Shown here piece after piece: positions 46,131 through 56,595 of a stretch of DNA of 64,000 nt (position 1 is the first letter of the stretch; every line of letters starts with the position of its first letter). The DNA is taken from positions 62,001 through 126,000 of the forward strand of contig WTXG01000027.1 of assembly GCA_022496185.1 (NCBI GenBank). Direction: 5' to 3'. The stretch comes from Multifurca ochricompacta. Its lineage: Eukaryota > Basidiomycota > Agaricomycetes > Russulales > Russulaceae. The notes beneath the pieces are model-generated. The model saw only the letters and a list, made by a program, of their open reading frames with translations, did not search any database and was not told the origin of the DNA. A program made the position numbers and the translations under genes.

Positions 46131-47482
46131 ACAGTCGACGAATAATGTAATCTCTATACATGAACGAAGTGAAAGAGTATGATACGCGTCTGGCTACCTC
46201 GTGGAGAGACGACGCAGATGGTCTCCTTGTCTTTGTAAGTAAGCTATAAGTTGTCTCCCGATTCGGGCGACTATACGGTGTTTCAGAGAAGATCCCACCG
46301 GCGCTGCGAATAGCACATTCATCCCACCGTCTACGATCCCATCGTTCTCTCCGTCTTTTTCCATCATCTGTTCCAATATAATGAGGCTGCCGAGTTTAGC
46401 GCTTAGTCTTACATCTGCTATGTGTGCGACGGTGATGAATCAGTAGATCCGCAAATATATCAAGCTGCCTCAAATTCCAAGCAAGCGGAGCCGCAGGTCG
46501 CGAGTCCGTTCGTTTTTATTCCTCGGCGTCAAGAATTCTTTCACACAGCCTTCACGACTGTGGCCATCTTTCCCTCTGTTGTCGTGGAACTCCTTGGTAT
46601 TGGCTTATTTCATCGGACCCAGCATCCTTTGGTTTATTTGGCATACTTCCCTCTCCGTCCCACCATCTTGTCTTCATTGGCTCTCGAGGCAACTTCATAA
46701 CAGTCGCTGGCGCTAGGCAGAAAGAAGTAAACTCGAATACTTTTAGCTTGTATTACAGATGAAACGACCGTTCAGCTCATGAGCGACCTCAACGACCCCG
46801 GAAAGATGGTTTTTCGTGAACACCTCTTCGCCCTCTCACGAAGCTGTTTACCAGACAAAAATCGAACTCGAGAGGATTTGCGCACCCGCTGCCTCTCCGT
46901 ATGTTTGGAGGCTATCCACAACATTGCCAAAGCCAGTGCCCCAAATGGTATTCCCAATCTACTTCCACCACCGAAGTCGTTATTGGAGTATTGGATGACG
47001 TGCGAATCAACTTTGCAAATATCGATTTTATGAAGGAGTCTTTGGCTGATAGGGACCCCACCATTTGAATTTACTGCTCGGTCCACCTGTGCGTATGCTT
47101 GCGAGAAGCATGCTGCGGAAATATCCATTTGGAACAATCTGAATTGGCTTGGCAACAGGAAAGTCGTCAGACGAGATATCCAGGTCACTCTCAGACCTCA
47201 CTACTGTGGACAATATGAACATTGACTCATTCGTTTATGGGGTACTTTCATATTCTCAGGACGAAGTCCCAATCAATACAAAGGATTACATTGTTGAAAA
47301 ACGCTGGGAATTCTCTTGGGTTACAGGAAACCAGATTTTTATCCGCAAGGAAGTTGGGTTGGTTGGTTCCGCTAGGGAGATCTTCAAGGAAAGGCTTTCT
47401 GAATTGATTGAACGCACCGAAAAGGACCCCCCATCTGGGTGGGGTAGTTGACAAGCTACACAAGCTTTATGAAGATGCCTCC
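46131..47482 (+). pseudogene. DUF6535 pseudogene spanning nearly the whole gene (relic E)
   Basis: It is closest to copy A. The exon 2-like part (46131-46232) has a deletion and an in-frame TAA where copy A reads ESVNKMW. The sequence then jumps from the donor site straight to AGCTATAAGTTGTCTCCCG, so the first membrane segment is missing. Later parts match copy A in order: IICCNIMWLLSL-like DNA with a premature stop, MSDLNDPGKMVFREHLF, NIAKASAPNGIPNLLPPPKS, and SLSDLTTVDNMNIDSFVYGV. The last block ends near a region matching HKLYED. At least six frame breaks are present. The relic is degraded but long, so it is older than the A and B/C copies but younger than relics F and G. Confidence 0.8.
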
Positions 47483-48143
47483 AGCTGCCGTATCGATGCT
47501 GACATTCCCTTGTAATCTCCCTCTCTGGCCCGGCCCTACTTACAAAAATTCTCGAGCGTGTTCGTATTCCTAATAAATGAACGATACGAACGGACACGAT
47601 CTGCAGGCAGGATATTTCAGGGGGGAGGGGAGTCGGGAAGTCACTCGGCGGGTTAAGAAGGGGCTTGTTCATACCCTTCCGAATGGGCAGACCTCATTAT
47701 TAAAAACCTGGGACATGGAGGGAACAGTTGTCCATCCCGATAGTCTAGTCCCACGGCCCACGGTAAGAGTTCAGTTCCCGACTCAGGTAACTATAATATT
47801 CGGTTCTTCGACCAAACTGCAGTCGGTGCTCTGACAGGTACTAACCTACCCTCGCGCGTCAAGGAGGGGATTCATTTTGCTCATTGTTGAGAAGCTAACG
47901 AGCCAATCGATATCTCATCGTGGGTATCTAGTACCTGGAACGATTCAAGTTCGTGGGGCTTAGCATACAATTGCATTTCTTTGACGTTGAATGAGTCCAC
48001 ACATCATCAATGACTGGGGCATGTGGTAGAAGGCAAGTATTGAGTGGAGTTATAGTGAGAGAAGTCATTATATATCATGAATAGATCTATCATAAACGCG
48101 GTGTAATTTTGAAGGGGTGTGTGGCATGAAAGACTGGAGTTGA
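47483..48143. other. Intergenic between relic E and MAM33
   Basis: Right border of the DUF6535 island. No gene is recognised. The last 100 bases are the 3' flank of MAM33 on the minus strand. Confidence 0.4.
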
Positions 48144-49296
48144 TCAAGCATCGATGAACTTCTTGACTTTGTTTAGCCAACCAACATACTCCTAAAGACT
48201 TGCCATTAACAGACGACGAATAGAGATGATAAAAAATACGTACCTTTTGTTCCTTGTACTGTGCGTACTCTGGGACGAAGAACGCCAGGCTCTCATTGAT
48301 GCCACGCTCCTGGAGGAACTTCTCGAACTCCTCCTGAAGGCTGAGGTCGAGGGTCTCGAACTGGCAGGATTCATTTGAGCGCATACACAATCATAACGAG
48401 AAGGGGCAACGCACCTGAGGACCAATGTACAGTCCGCGGCGCTTCCAGTCAGCCTCGGCGGTCAGGTCCGTTGCAAGTTTGGAGTCGCTATAGAATGACA
48501 CGTTCTCGACGACGAATGCGCCTTCTTGGCATACAGCATCAATGCTCAGAGCGCCGGGAACAGATGGCTATGCGGCGAACGTCAATAATAGCGAGAATGT
48601 AAGAGCGCACAGGCGGGTATACCTTGGTGATAGTGAATGAGCAGCGAAGAGGGTACGACGCTTCGACGTCCTCAGAGGCACCTTCCTCACCCTCTGGTGG
48701 TTCAAAGTTCTCCTCGGCACTTTGGAGGTCCGCAATGGAGAAAATCAAGCGGATGCTATTACATTAAAAATTAGATCTATCGGCATTGCACACGATATGC
48801 AATGAACGTACTGCTCGTTGCCAAACTTGCGGTGAATGCCAACTTCATCATTGCCAGGAGCGTCCTCAATCTGCCATTACGCACAACCATATTTTTAGAT
48901 AACAACGTCGACATTTATAGAAAAAAAAAGGTAGTACCGTCCAAATACCAGAGGTCTTGAATTCCTTGAGAAACTCTGGCTCGCCTTCAATCGCGGCCTC
49001 CTTCTCATACGCCAACTCCTCTGTAATCTTCGCAGACACGTCACCATCAGCTGTAAGAGTAGATAAACTGCCCGTAAGAAACAAAACAAAAAAGATATAA
49101 CATGAGAATGACACGCACTTGTACCCTCGCCAAAGCGGCAAGCAGATACTGAGAAAGATGCCCGCACTGCTGGCGTGGCGGCGGTGATGCGCGACAATGC
49201 AGGAGCACGTGCACGCGTTGAAATGAGAGAAGAGCGTAGAGAAATAGAACGGGAGGATGGGAGTGAAAACTGGCGAACGGCACGGAGGAGAGACAT
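48144..49296 (-). CDS. MAM33: Mitochondrial acidic matrix protein, p32/MAM33 family
   Basis: Seven exons on the minus strand: 49296-49119, 49050-48938, 48870-48812, 48755-48623, 48567-48415, 48360-48244 and 48191-48144, giving 266 residues exactly in frame. The p32 family forms doughnut-shaped acidic trimers in the mitochondrial matrix and supports mitochondrial translation and respiration. The first 55 residues are rich in Arg and Ser without acids (MSLLRAVRQFSLPSSRS), a typical import sequence. The mature part starts around ADGDVSAKITEEL-like sequence. It shows the acidic loop EPPEGEEGASEDVEA, VVENVSFYSDSKLA, RRGLYIGPQFETLDLSLQEE, and the C-terminal helix YVGWLNKVKKFI typical of the fold. 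Confidence 0.92.
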
Positions 49297-49948
49297 GACG
49301 GGAGTTGGAGTCAAGGTTGAGGTTGAGGTCAGGTCAAGGGAAAAGTGAAGGAAAAGGAGACTTGTTTTTATTTCTGTTTTGGGAAATATATTCGGAAATA
49401 ACCGAGAACGCATATTTTTAATAAATTTAAATTCCCGGCGGTAGGTAAGGGTAATAACTAAAATAAAATAAATAAATATTATTTTACACACACACCTTCC
49501 CTTCCCTTCCCTTCCCTTCCCATCCCATCCTATCCACAAAATCCAACCCCTACACACACTTTTTACATAAGCGTGGGCTTGGCCTGGTATCGCAACGTAA
49601 AAACATACGGTACAACGAAAACAAACAAACAAACGCACGACGCAGTATGACACAACAGGGATGCCTATATATATGAACACGTACAAATGCGACAGACGCC
49701 GTCCGTGGTCGTTAGTTAAATCACCACGCGCACGCGCGAATCATGTGAGATGTCAAACATAGTGGTCAAGGTCAAGTGACCCCAGGCGAAGCACATGAGA
49801 GACAAGTCTTTCGGTTTTGATTGAGACGGAGGGAGATAAAAAAAAAAAAAAAAAAGGAAAAAATAGATAACGAAAGCAGTCCAAAAGCGACGAAAACAAA
49901 GATAATATCCGACAGCACAACGGAAAGACAAAACATGTCGTGCAATTG
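49297..49948. other. MAM33 promoter region with simple repeats
   Basis: Contains an AATAAAATAAATAAATATT block (about 49460-49480), CTTCC repeats (49498-49525), an alternating purine-pyrimidine CACGCGCACGCGCG (about 49724-49737), and a run of about 18 A (49839-49856) near the 3' end of the next gene. No coding frame is supported. Confidence 0.5.
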
Positions 49949-51242
49949 TCAAGCGGCGGCAATGACAGGGGGCAGAGGCTCACCATCCCCACTACAGGAT
50001 TGGTTGTGGGCCACGGGACTACCGTGGTCATCGGGCGAATCATCCGAAGGTGGAATGGCAGGCGTCGCCGCCGCAGTTACGACTGCTTCGCCAGCGGGAT
50101 TTATGGCACGTTTCGCCTTCTTTCCGGACTTCGATACGCTATCCTCGCCGCCTGACCGCTTTTTCTTTTTCCGGCGCTCGTCATCAGAAATCGCCATTTT
50201 GTTGCCAGCCGTTTGCTCACTGGGCGGCGCAGGCGGCGCCTGACCTAGAGGGGCGGGTATGTGACCGTACGCCCCGGGAGGCGGAGGATAGATTGGCACG
50301 GGTGGGTATCCTGGGTGTATTGGATAATACGCAGGATGGTGCGGTGGTTGCCCATGCGGAGGAACGTCGCTGTTCCCATGACCGTCTGGAGGCGGTGGGA
50401 CATACCCAGGCGGAGGAGGATAGTACGGGTACGACCAGTACCCCTCCGGTGGGAGGTACTGTGGGGGTATGGCAGGGGCAGCTCCGGGGGGAACACCGTT
50501 CGTCTGATCAGGCGGAACAGGCCATGAGCCTTCACCATTAGGAGGAAACCCTATCAGGAAATATTAGAGATGAAATAGAGTCCGAGCGGATGTGAGTATA
50601 AAGTTACCTGGGTACGGAGAAGTTTCAGGAGCCGGAAGTTTGCTTTTACGTTTGTAAGGACCGCGCTTAATCCCAACCTTTCGGGCCTTACGCACGCCGT
50701 CTATACATGAGTCCGCGAGACCGTATTTTTGACATCTTTGGCATGGACGCGCTTCATCACACCGTTTACAGGCAGCGGCACAATTAGTGCACTTCGGACG
50801 AAGATACGAGTGGTCAGATGACAGACAGGGTAGGGTGGAACAAAAATACTTACCGCCATCTTAACTTGTTTGCGTTTTGTGCGCGTGACCACAGGAGGCG
50901 CCTGAGGTGGGAATGGTACATAACCTTGGGTATTCATCAGACGGGCCGGGGGAAAAAATAAACAGAGGTTAGAGGTTCGAATGATATACCTTGGGCAGGA
51001 GCAGGTGGAGGAGGGTACCCGTACATTATCCCCGGAGGGGGGAACATAACGTATGGTCCAGGAGGGGGCGCGTTCGGATCACCGTTGGGGTCCGCGGGCG
51101 GAGGATAATACCATGTATAAGCACCGGGCGGAGGATGGTAAGGCGAACCTGGAAACGGTTGAGGAGGGTATTGGGGCAGAGATGGCGGGTGGGGTGCCGG
51201 TTCAGCAGCAGGGGACGTAGATTTTGCTTGGTCACCACTCAT
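49949..51242 (-). CDS. Proline-rich Zn(II)2Cys6 transcription factor
   Basis: Exons 51242-50990, 50924-50854, 50791-50608 and 50550-49949 give 369 residues in frame. The DNA-binding domain starts at residue 109 with CTNCAAACKRCDEARPC followed by QRCQKYGLADSC. The spacing C-x2-C-x6-C-x5-C-x2-C-x8-C fits the fungal binuclear zinc cluster, with one extra Cys. It is followed by the conserved basic block VRKARKVGIKRGPYKRK and preceded by TRTKRKQVKMA, a likely nuclear signal. Both flanks are extremely rich in Pro, Tyr and Gly (for example YPPQPFPGSPYHPPPGAY). The C-terminus has a second basic patch (RRKKKKRSGG). There is no middle homology domain (MHR), so it belongs to the small-cluster type with a central zinc finger. 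The target is unknown. The start is the ATG at 51242; the upstream in-frame codon is TTG. Confidence 0.88.
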
Positions 51243-51914
51243 GACTTTCTGCAACGACGAATGGCAGGAATGCTAGAAAGGGATTTTGAAAGGAGAGCGC
51301 CCCGTAAAATTGTTAACGTGAGCATCATGTACACACACACGTTTTGCAGGAAATAAGAGGAGAGGAGGATAGGTGAAGTGAGGGGAAAAGAAAGAAGAGA
51401 CGGCGTACCTCGGCTCTGGGTCGTTCGGGATTTCAAGATCTCGTCGCCGCTCAGACTCAGCTAGATAGTGCTCCGCCTCAATTCTCCTAGGGATCCTGGG
51501 GATGAAGTCAATACTGATTCTCACGACCGCACCTCTGCTTTCTTTTTTTTGTTGATTTAACTTTTACGGTTTCTAGAGCGATTTATTGATGGTTAGACAA
51601 GATGAGGTAGGGGGGGGAATTAGGAGTGAGGATGATGTGGTTCGGGGGGATGGGTGATGCCGTGCACGTGCGAAAAAGGTCACAAATTGAAAAATAAAAT
51701 GAAATGAGTGACCCCGACCAAGCCGAGCCGAGGGCTGCCTTCACCTTCACCTTCACCTTCACTTTGACTTTGACTTTGACTTTTGACCCCTTTCAGCGCC
51801 TCTAACTCCCCTACTAATCCCTCCTCCACACCTTCAAAATGGTTCTTGTACAATGAAATGTCCCAAGGCGCTAAAATATATGCGCATGATCCATCTACAA
51901 CGTAAATTAAGTAT
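51243..51914. other. Upstream region of the zinc-cluster gene
   Basis: Contains the likely promoter of the minus-strand zinc-cluster gene, a T-rich stretch near 51540-51560, and the hexamer minisatellite described separately. A minus-strand open frame covering the minisatellite is not supported as a gene. Confidence 0.4.
51739..51786. repeat. Hexamer minisatellite, CACCTT then GACTTT units
   Basis: On the plus strand about four CACCTT-type units are followed by about four GACTTT-type units in tandem. On the minus strand this would read as Ser-Gln and Gly-Glu repeats. Confidence 0.7.
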
Positions 51915-52416
51915 TCAACTGAGCTTCTCAAACTCAAGTTCAATTCTCCGACTGAATCCGCTTGGCCTTTTTTTCTTTATTTTTCTTCTCGTGTCCAACT
52001 CCCTTAGCTTTCTAGACGCGTCGTCTGGTAGCGGTCTGACGTCGTCGATAACTTCGTAGGCTAACTTTTCAGGAAAGCCATCGAACGAACGAATGAAACT
52101 CTTGTTCCTATCGTACTTATGCGTGACTAATCATCCTTACTTGGTTCTTACCTCGTCCGACTGGTCCACTCCTACCTTTTACGAGGTCCTCATGACCTCT
52201 TCCGCCTACCTCATTGGTCGCCGAATCCCTCACTGCCATTCCTGATGATTCCCTCCTCGTTCGTGTAGCCAAACGTGAAAGTGAACACGGAAATACTATG
52301 CGTACTTCTGGACGTAGAGCTTGTGATGCTACCACCCAGACAGTACGAGACCCGAAAGTATCGAAGCTGATCTGAGCCCGGGGTGGGCGAGCCCTGCACT
52401 TTCCGCCGTTATCCAC
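51915..52416 (-). CDS. Doubtful small two-exon gene of unknown function
   Basis: Exon 52416-52176 and exon 52126-51915, joined over a 49-nt GTAGGA...GATTAG intron, keep one frame. The second exon reads like real coding sequence: HKYDRNKSFIRSFDGFPEK, LAYEVIDDVRPLPDDASRK, LRELDTRRKIKKKRPSGF, SRRIELEFEKLS. This is a charged helical C-terminus with no stop codons over 70 residues. The first exon is less convincing, and its start ATG is simply the first available. I do not recognise the family. It could also be the last exon of a gene whose upstream exons I misjudged, or a remnant. Confidence 0.35.
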
Positions 52417-53639
52417 GATTACGGCTTACCCTCCGTACACTAGATCTCTTCATCTCCATTCAATCGGCCCCATCCAGTCTAATCTTTTGAGTTGTTATGT
52501 CTGGGAAGAACTTTGTGAAGATAGAGTCTCCACGTCCCGGCTTCACGCCCATGTCGTCACACCTTCTGTCCAATGGTAATAGTCCACGCGCTACCGACGT
52601 CCCCTTGCAATGGTTGCATTCGACCAGCTATTTTCAACACCCGATTGGCAGGAGTCGATTACTGTGTGACACCTCGGTATGAAGACGCTTATCTTCGGCG
52701 CTCCAAGTGCTGCCTTGATCTTCGAAACCGGACGTCGCACACGAACGACCCACCTTATCTCAGCCTTCGGGCGCGGCAGTGGCCGCACCTCGGCTGTCGA
52801 GTCGCCATGGATGGGAATCTGGTGTTGGGACGACGAAAATCACAGACTAAACCCGCACTCACACCTATGAGCTTCGCGGCCAACAACTCGTTACATGTAT
52901 GTACTCGTACGATGGAACGAACCTTCCTTTCCGTTCTTCTTTCCGCCTGCACTATAACCTAGCCTCCTACTGTACCAAGGCAGAGCCATAAGTAACCCCC
53001 TGTCAATCTTCTCAAGTCGAGTCGCATCTCCCTCCCCGGGATCTTCTGTCATTTTACCGTCGATTCGGAAGACCCTACGGTTTCATAAACGTTATCTTGA
53101 TGGACAAGCCTGGTCCTAGTTTTTTTTCCCCCCGCTCTCAGGTTTTCCACTTGTCTGCTCCGGTGAAATAATATGTACTTGAATAGGGTCAAGAGATAAA
53201 ATTATAGGGAGTGTTCCCGGACTTTGGTTCTGTGTTTCTGTTCTAGGGGGCGGCTTCCACCCGTCATCTACACCCATAATGTATGGAATATCTTCCAACT
53301 CAGGGTGTGCGCTTTGCGGACGACGGCATGCAATCTGAATGATGATCACATGTGCTACGCAATAACTCCGATCAGTTGCGCATTCTCCCCTCGTTCATTT
53401 GTTCATGCTACCTCCACTTTCCAGCGGATGGCGCCACGGGCATAGCTTTAGGTCGACTAGCCCGAGAAAAGTAAGCGACCTGTGTCAGGTCCCAGGAATT
53501 ACAAATCGATTAACAGTGCAAGTATAGTGTGATACTACAAAACGCCCGAGGTGCAGATATCATAATGATTAAGGTGGTGATTTCGTACGGTAAATGCCCT
53601 TAGTATGTGGGCGTGTGTGCGTCGTTTATTCATCATCCG
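52417..53639. other. Intergenic, no gene recognised
   Basis: Short frames on both strands (for example plus strand 52573-52962) show no family resemblance. The end of the stretch is the 3' flank of the minus-strand gene at 53640. Confidence 0.4.
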
Positions 53640-55058
53640 TCAGGAACGCAGCGCCTTGACACCACTTCTGGCGTCTACAGGCAGCATTTGTCTGTGCAGA
53701 AAGTCGCGCCCGAAACCGCGCCTGTCCATCATCGCCTTCTTCAGCCCGAATCGCGGATTGACAATGACTTCTCCGTAGTCATATTCCTCTTCATCGTCAT
53801 CACTCTCAGCGCCGTCACCCTCTCCCAGTTCCTCAGGACCTGCGAAGAAGAAACGCACGGGAACCCTAGTGGTTGAGGTCTCAATGACATCCGCTAGGCT
53901 TCTGGCCACCACTGGAAGTCCTATGGGAGTTGTGACCGTAGCAGGGATTGTGGCCGGACTCCCTGCTAGGACAGCCCGCTCAGTCATCCTAACGAGCGCG
54001 GTGAGAACTTCCCAGCGAGTTTGCCAGCTCTGCTCCCAGCTCAGCCTCGTCAATAAAGGGACTGTGCTCTCCGACTTTGATAGGTCATGTGGAACTGGCG
54101 CATGTTTTTCCTCTTCAGCGTCGCAATACTTGTCGGTGCTGCTTGGTGTACCAGAAGGTTGGTCATCACTGTGTTGATCAACTTTCTCTGAATCTTTTGC
54201 GTAGAGGGCTCTTTCACGGGCGGCAGTGTCCATGTTGCAAACAAAAAGGACTTTCTGTATCGTCCAAAGAGGGTAATTGCAAAATGTCTGATCCAGCCTC
54301 GCCACCTGTGGATCATGAAGGGCAGTAAGATCGCCAGTTCGAGGGAATAATTTCTCGTTGATTTCCGTCTTCTTACCCGCTGGTGCGAATTCGCTTTCCG
54401 ATATTATTGGCGATGATACACGGGAACGCCTAAGGGATGGGGGTTCGATAAGAGCGGGATTAGATATTCCACTATAAGCACCCATTTCGGCTTCGGCTGT
54501 TTCAACTTCCGCCCGCCACTGCATCCATTCATCATACCGCGTGTTCCACAGCCACTTTTGGTGTTGAAGCGCGCTGCGTGATAGACCATGGTTGGGGAAC
54601 ATGGGACGTAATGGATTGGGTGGGTGCATGCACGGGTCTTTTGGAAGAGCGAGACTCGGAGATTCTTGGTCTGGAAATGCATCCGGGACTAGAATGGGGG
54701 GCGGTGTCAGAGGAACTGGGTAGTAGGGGCGGAGGTCGTTAGGAAAAGTGGTATCGCTCGTGTCCGAGTCGGTAGACCATTCATCTGAGGTCTCTGAGTC
54801 CGGTGTGTCCTCGTCCGAGTCAGCGCTCGGTGGAGTGCCAACGGTGTCTTCAACTTGGGACACGACTTTATCGTGGTGAGGGCGGTGTCTAGTCTTGGGT
54901 GACTTATTCTTTCGAAATCCAATTCGGCTTTGTGGGCGGGACGGGGCTTCGGGTTCGTTGGGGGATTCTTTGGGGTGAGATATATTTGTGAACAAGGACT
55001 TGACCAGGGCCTCGTATGATTTACTTCTTCCGTTGGAGCCGCTGCCGTCGCGCGGCAT
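53640..55058 (-). CDS. Conserved-looking protein of unknown function, 472 residues, single exon
   Basis: An uninterrupted 472-codon frame, unusual here because nearly all neighbours are rich in introns. Residues 1-120 are polar and acidic with Ser/Thr/Asp runs (DSDEDTPDSETSDEWSTDSD). Next is a Pro-rich part (YYPVPLTPPPILVPDAFPDQ), then a Trp-rich segment (WLWNTRYDEWMQWRAEVE). The C-terminal half has hydrophobic blocks (YPLWTIQKVLFVCN, WQTRWEVLTALVRMTERAV). It ends with an acidic loop (GAESDDDEEEYDYGE) followed by a basic tail (GLKKAMMDRRGFGRDFLHRQ). I do not recognise a domain. Length, composition and the lack of stops support a real gene, probably basidiomycete-specific. A spliced-in extra exon cannot be excluded. 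Confidence 0.75.
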   Translation of the reverse strand: MPRDGSGSNGRSKSYEALVKSLFTNISHPKESPNEPEAPSRPQSRIGFRKNKSPKTRHRPHHDKVVSQVEDTVGTPPSADSDEDTPDSETSDEWSTDSDTSDTTFPNDLRPYYPVPLTPPPILVPDAFPDQESPSLALPKDPCMHPPNPLRPMFPNHGLSRSALQHQKWLWNTRYDEWMQWRAEVETAEAEMGAYSGISNPALIEPPSLRRSRVSSPIISESEFAPAGKKTEINEKLFPRTGDLTALHDPQVARLDQTFCNYPLWTIQKVLFVCNMDTAARERALYAKDSEKVDQHSDDQPSGTPSSTDKYCDAEEEKHAPVPHDLSKSESTVPLLTRLSWEQSWQTRWEVLTALVRMTERAVLAGSPATIPATVTTPIGLPVVARSLADVIETSTTRVPVRFFFAGPEELGEGDGAESDDDEEEYDYGEVIVNPRFGLKKAMMDRRGFGRDFLHRQMLPVDARSGVKALRS

Positions 55059-56595
55059 GGTGATTACGGGAAAATTAAGCTAAGAAAAGTTGAAAATCTT
55101 GAGTGGCCTCTTGTCGGGAAAGTGGCAGCGAGAGTTCAAGTTGATGTTGGACTGGACTAAAAGGGGATCGGTTGTTGCTGTGCAACTCGCAACTCGGGCC
55201 ACTGTTCATACATAATTAACGAGAGCCAAATAAGGACAAAGAAATATAACGCGTCGCTCACGTGGTGAGAAATAATTGTTATTACCTTGTTACCTCGTTT
55301 TCCAACACCTTATACAATGGAGAAAGAGAGTACCAACTACACCCCGTGTATGCGATTAAATCTGAGGTGAGGTTGCAACCTACACTCGCAAATCCTTCGG
55401 TTGCCCATAGGCACGACTCCGCCGGAACTGTCAGAAAATGATTTCACGTGACGTGAAACGTTCCAATCCTGTGATGTGACTTTTGTGACGACGTGACATT
55501 GACCTTGTCTTTGGCCTTTGGCTTTTGGTTTTATTTCTCTCTGCTGCGATGTAATAATTTTGAGTCTTCAAGGTTCCTTTGTGGATAATGGACCTAGGAC
55601 AGATGTGGGAGGGAACTGTGGTAGGTAGGTGTGCTCGGCTCGCTTGAAGGGAAGGGTAAGAGGTTTCTCGCCTGCCGTGCCGGGCATTATCTGACATGCA
55701 TCTCCATGGGCCAAACTTTAAAGGATTCAACCTTGTGTTATTGGTGAAATGTTCCTTCAGATTTGCTTATACCTCGGACACCGCCCGTATTGTTGCTAGA
55801 TTATTGCGCGGACACGTCTTCCCATTTAACCATTTTGAATAGTCACCCGGGCGGAGGTGAGGTGGGTGGATTGCTTCCCCAGCCTGTAGGCCCTCTCTCC
55901 TCCATTCAATCCTATTTTCCCTTCGCCTTATGAATTTAATTTCACATCTTTCAATGGACTAGTGTAAGACCTCAGCGATGCCGAGTCTTGGCTTCCGCTT
56001 ACACTCTCCCGCCCTCTACGTCCTTTTTTCTAAGAGCTTGGCTCAATTATGATCAAAATTGTTTATGGAAGGACAGCGATTACCCAGCGATCCTTTAATG
56101 CTGCCACACGGGTCTTGATACCTCCGCTTGGAAGCTTGTAAATCCTGACCTCACTATAATACGTGAATAAGAATTCTGTCTAATTCGATGATGCATCAAA
56201 TGCGTCAGCGGTCGAAATTGAACCGTCCACACGAGATAACAGCATTGACACCCTGCCTGCAATAACCTTATAGCTTCCAGCCATCGTATGTCCGAATTAT
56301 TGGCTTTTGGGTTGGTCCCCAGTGTAAGTGCGGAATATATTTGTTGTATCACCCTGCATCTTTCCCTTTTCCTCCACCATGTCTTCGTCCCGGCCAACAA
56401 CAACTCCTGCCAGTCTCCTCACCATCGTTCATATACCCAGTTGGATGGGTTTAACGACACAAATCGGTCCAGTTGGGTGAACCAACAATCCCGCGCCAGT
56501 TGGATGGGGCGAGTACCTCCGAATGGGGAGATAAGAGATAAGTCCAGTTGGATGGACGTCTCCGCACACACGCTACGAAAGCGCGGGAGGTTTCT
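55059..56595. other. Intergenic with a spaced CCAGTTGGATGG motif
   Basis: About 1.5 kb without a recognised gene. The first part is the promoter of the gene ending at 53640. The last 160 bp before the STR2 stop hold the motif described separately. Confidence 0.45.
56437..56555. repeat. Four spaced copies of CCAGTTGGATGG
   Basis: Copies begin at 56437, 56469 (variant CCAGTTGGGTGA), 56496 and 56544, spaced 32, 27 and 48 bp apart. The sequence between them is not repeated, so this is not a tandem array. It lies just past the stop of the minus-strand STR2 gene. Confidence 0.6.

Noticed and set aside
51680..51943. Minus-strand frame containing Ser-Gln and Gly-Glu repeats
   Set aside because: Much of it is the hexamer minisatellite, and its upstream part overlaps the end of the better-supported small gene in a different frame.
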